Positions 29,509 to 30,353 of a DNA stretch of 30,353 nucleotides are shown here, piece after piece. How positions within the stretch are numbered: position 1 is the stretch's first letter; each line of letters opens with the position of its first letter. The translations under genes were made by a program, and so were the position numbers. The notes under the pieces were generated by a model. That model made no database searches. It saw only the letters and a list, made by a program, of their open reading frames with translations, and was not told the origin of the DNA. Where the stretch lies: positions 1 to 30,353 of the forward strand of contig JAENIV010000008.1 in NCBI GenBank assembly GCA_016844295.1, read 5' to 3'. The DNA is from Candidatus Berkelbacteria bacterium. GTDB taxonomy: Bacteria; Patescibacteriota; UBA1384; UBA12157; JAENIV01.

Positions 29509-30353
29509 ATGCTTAGAAAAAAATCTTTCACCTTAATTGAACTTGTTGTGGTTATTTTTATTATTATTTTATTGGTTTCTATTTCTATTATTATTTTCAA
29601 TCAGGACGATTATAAAATGAGGCAAAATGACGGCAAGCGCTTAAAAGAAATTAATGAAATGTCTATTGCAATTGAGGCCTTCAAAGCCGACAAAGGCCAT
29701 TATCCTTTAATTAATTGGGGGCTAGGTATACAAGCCTATGAGGCAATTAATTCAGTTAGTCCTGGGACATACCCTGCGGAATGTGCTAATCCTTTTGGGG
29801 CAAATTATTCCGCTTATAATGATTATTGGAATGGTCAAGATCCGGATGGGGCTGGACCATTGCCAGTACAGCGATTTGACCCTGGGACGGAGTTAAAATT
29901 CCGCACAAGCGATAATGCTGGATGCGATGATTTGTCTTTACAATTACTTGGGAGGGCATATTTACCCAAAATGCCCAATGATAATCCTTTAACTTCTGCG
30001 TATGACCCGACGAATGAACCAGCGGGCGTTGGATTATGGGTTTTAGCAGGCCAAAAATCTTATCTTGATGAAATTCCTAAGGACCCCTTGAATATTAGCG
30101 TTGTTTGTAAAACTTGCGCCAATCCAACTGCTGATTACGACAAAGTCACTGGTCAACCAAATTGGTTATTTAGATATCTATATAATTCATATTATGCCTG
30201 TGAGCCAGAAGCAATTTTTGTTGGTGATAAATATTGGTTAAACTCAATTACTCAATTAATGCAAAATGGTGAGCCGGATACAACCACCGGACTGTATTTA
30301 TATGAGATCGGAACAGCCAATTGGTTTCGTCACCCGAGAAGTGTGTGTCAATA
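29509..30353 (+). CDS. Type IV pilin-like protein, 3' end at or beyond the window edge
   Basis: At least 281 codons from ATG at 29509, behind AAAGGAC. Leader MLRKKS before FTLIELVVVIFIIILLVSIS, then MRQNDGKRLKEINEMSIAIEAF. Motif LDEIPKDPLNISVVCKTC parallels the IP(N/K)DP loop of the array pilins. The last two bases (ta) could start a stop codon after FRHPRSVCQ, so the gene may be nearly complete. No homologue is recognised for the exported domain. Confidence 0.85.
   Translation, partial: MLRKKSFTLIELVVVIFIIILLVSISIIIFNQDDYKMRQNDGKRLKEINEMSIAIEAFKADKGHYPLINWGLGIQAYEAINSVSPGTYPAECANPFGANYSAYNDYWNGQDPDGAGPLPVQRFDPGTELKFRTSDNAGCDDLSLQLLGRAYLPKMPNDNPLTSAYDPTNEPAGVGLWVLAGQKSYLDEIPKDPLNISVVCKTCANPTADYDKVTGQPNWLFRYLYNSYYACEPEAIFVGDKYWLNSITQLMQNGEPDTTTGLYLYEIGTANWFRHPRSVCQ

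Overview
The window looks like chromosomal DNA of a Candidate Phyla Radiation (Patescibacteria) bacterium. The pointers are the AT-rich sequence, compact genes in translationally coupled strings, frequent TTG starts, a four-cysteine bL28 next to a zinc-ribbon protein, a very large type IV pilin array, GIY-YIG and short palindromic repeats between genes, and in-frame minisatellites. TAA, TAG and TGA all act as stops, so I see no code reassignment. The phylum call is inference; I cannot place it lower.

Layout. 1-342: 3' end of a PIN/TRAM protein. 376-2928 (-): class A penicillin-binding protein. 2929-3284: two tandem copies of a structured promoter/leader element before tyrS-argS (3285-6058). 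6118-10071 (-): three-gene membrane operon (degenerate PP2C-like/propeller protein, LPG-synthase-TM-like protein, small anchored protein). 10171-10323 (-): a tRNA-Pro gene nested inside another tRNA. 10330-10962 (-): site-2 protease homologue. 11038-11205: rpmB. 11211-11546 (-): zinc-ribbon protein. 11765-13656: holB-like, ricT-like and TPR genes. 13800-14569: tRNA/rpmG cluster with two more nested tRNA arrangements. 14647-30353: type IV pilus locus with pilB, pilT, an inserted GIY-YIG gene, pilC, a major-type pilin, pilD and thirteen more pilin-like genes, the last cut by the window edge.

The most unusual feature is the nested tRNAs. In three places an intact tRNA (Pro-GGG, Tyr-GUA, Trp-CCA) lies where the anticodon loop of a second, outer tRNA or tRNA-like gene should be, with complementary arms joining the two. 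In the clearest case the outer gene is tRNA-Cys: joining its halves recreates the CUGCAAA loop exactly. Promoters lie just upstream of the two plus-strand cases. Whether the outer tRNAs are spliced, dead or processed differently cannot be told from sequence.

The pilus locus appears complete: assembly ATPase (PilB), retraction ATPase (PilT), platform (PilC), prepilin peptidase (PilD), a candidate major pilin, a tandem array of paralogous pilins, and a FimT/PilV/PilW/PilX-like tip-complex set in canonical order. One pilin gene (21161-21539) carries a frameshift whose downstream frame still reads as a pilin C-terminus.
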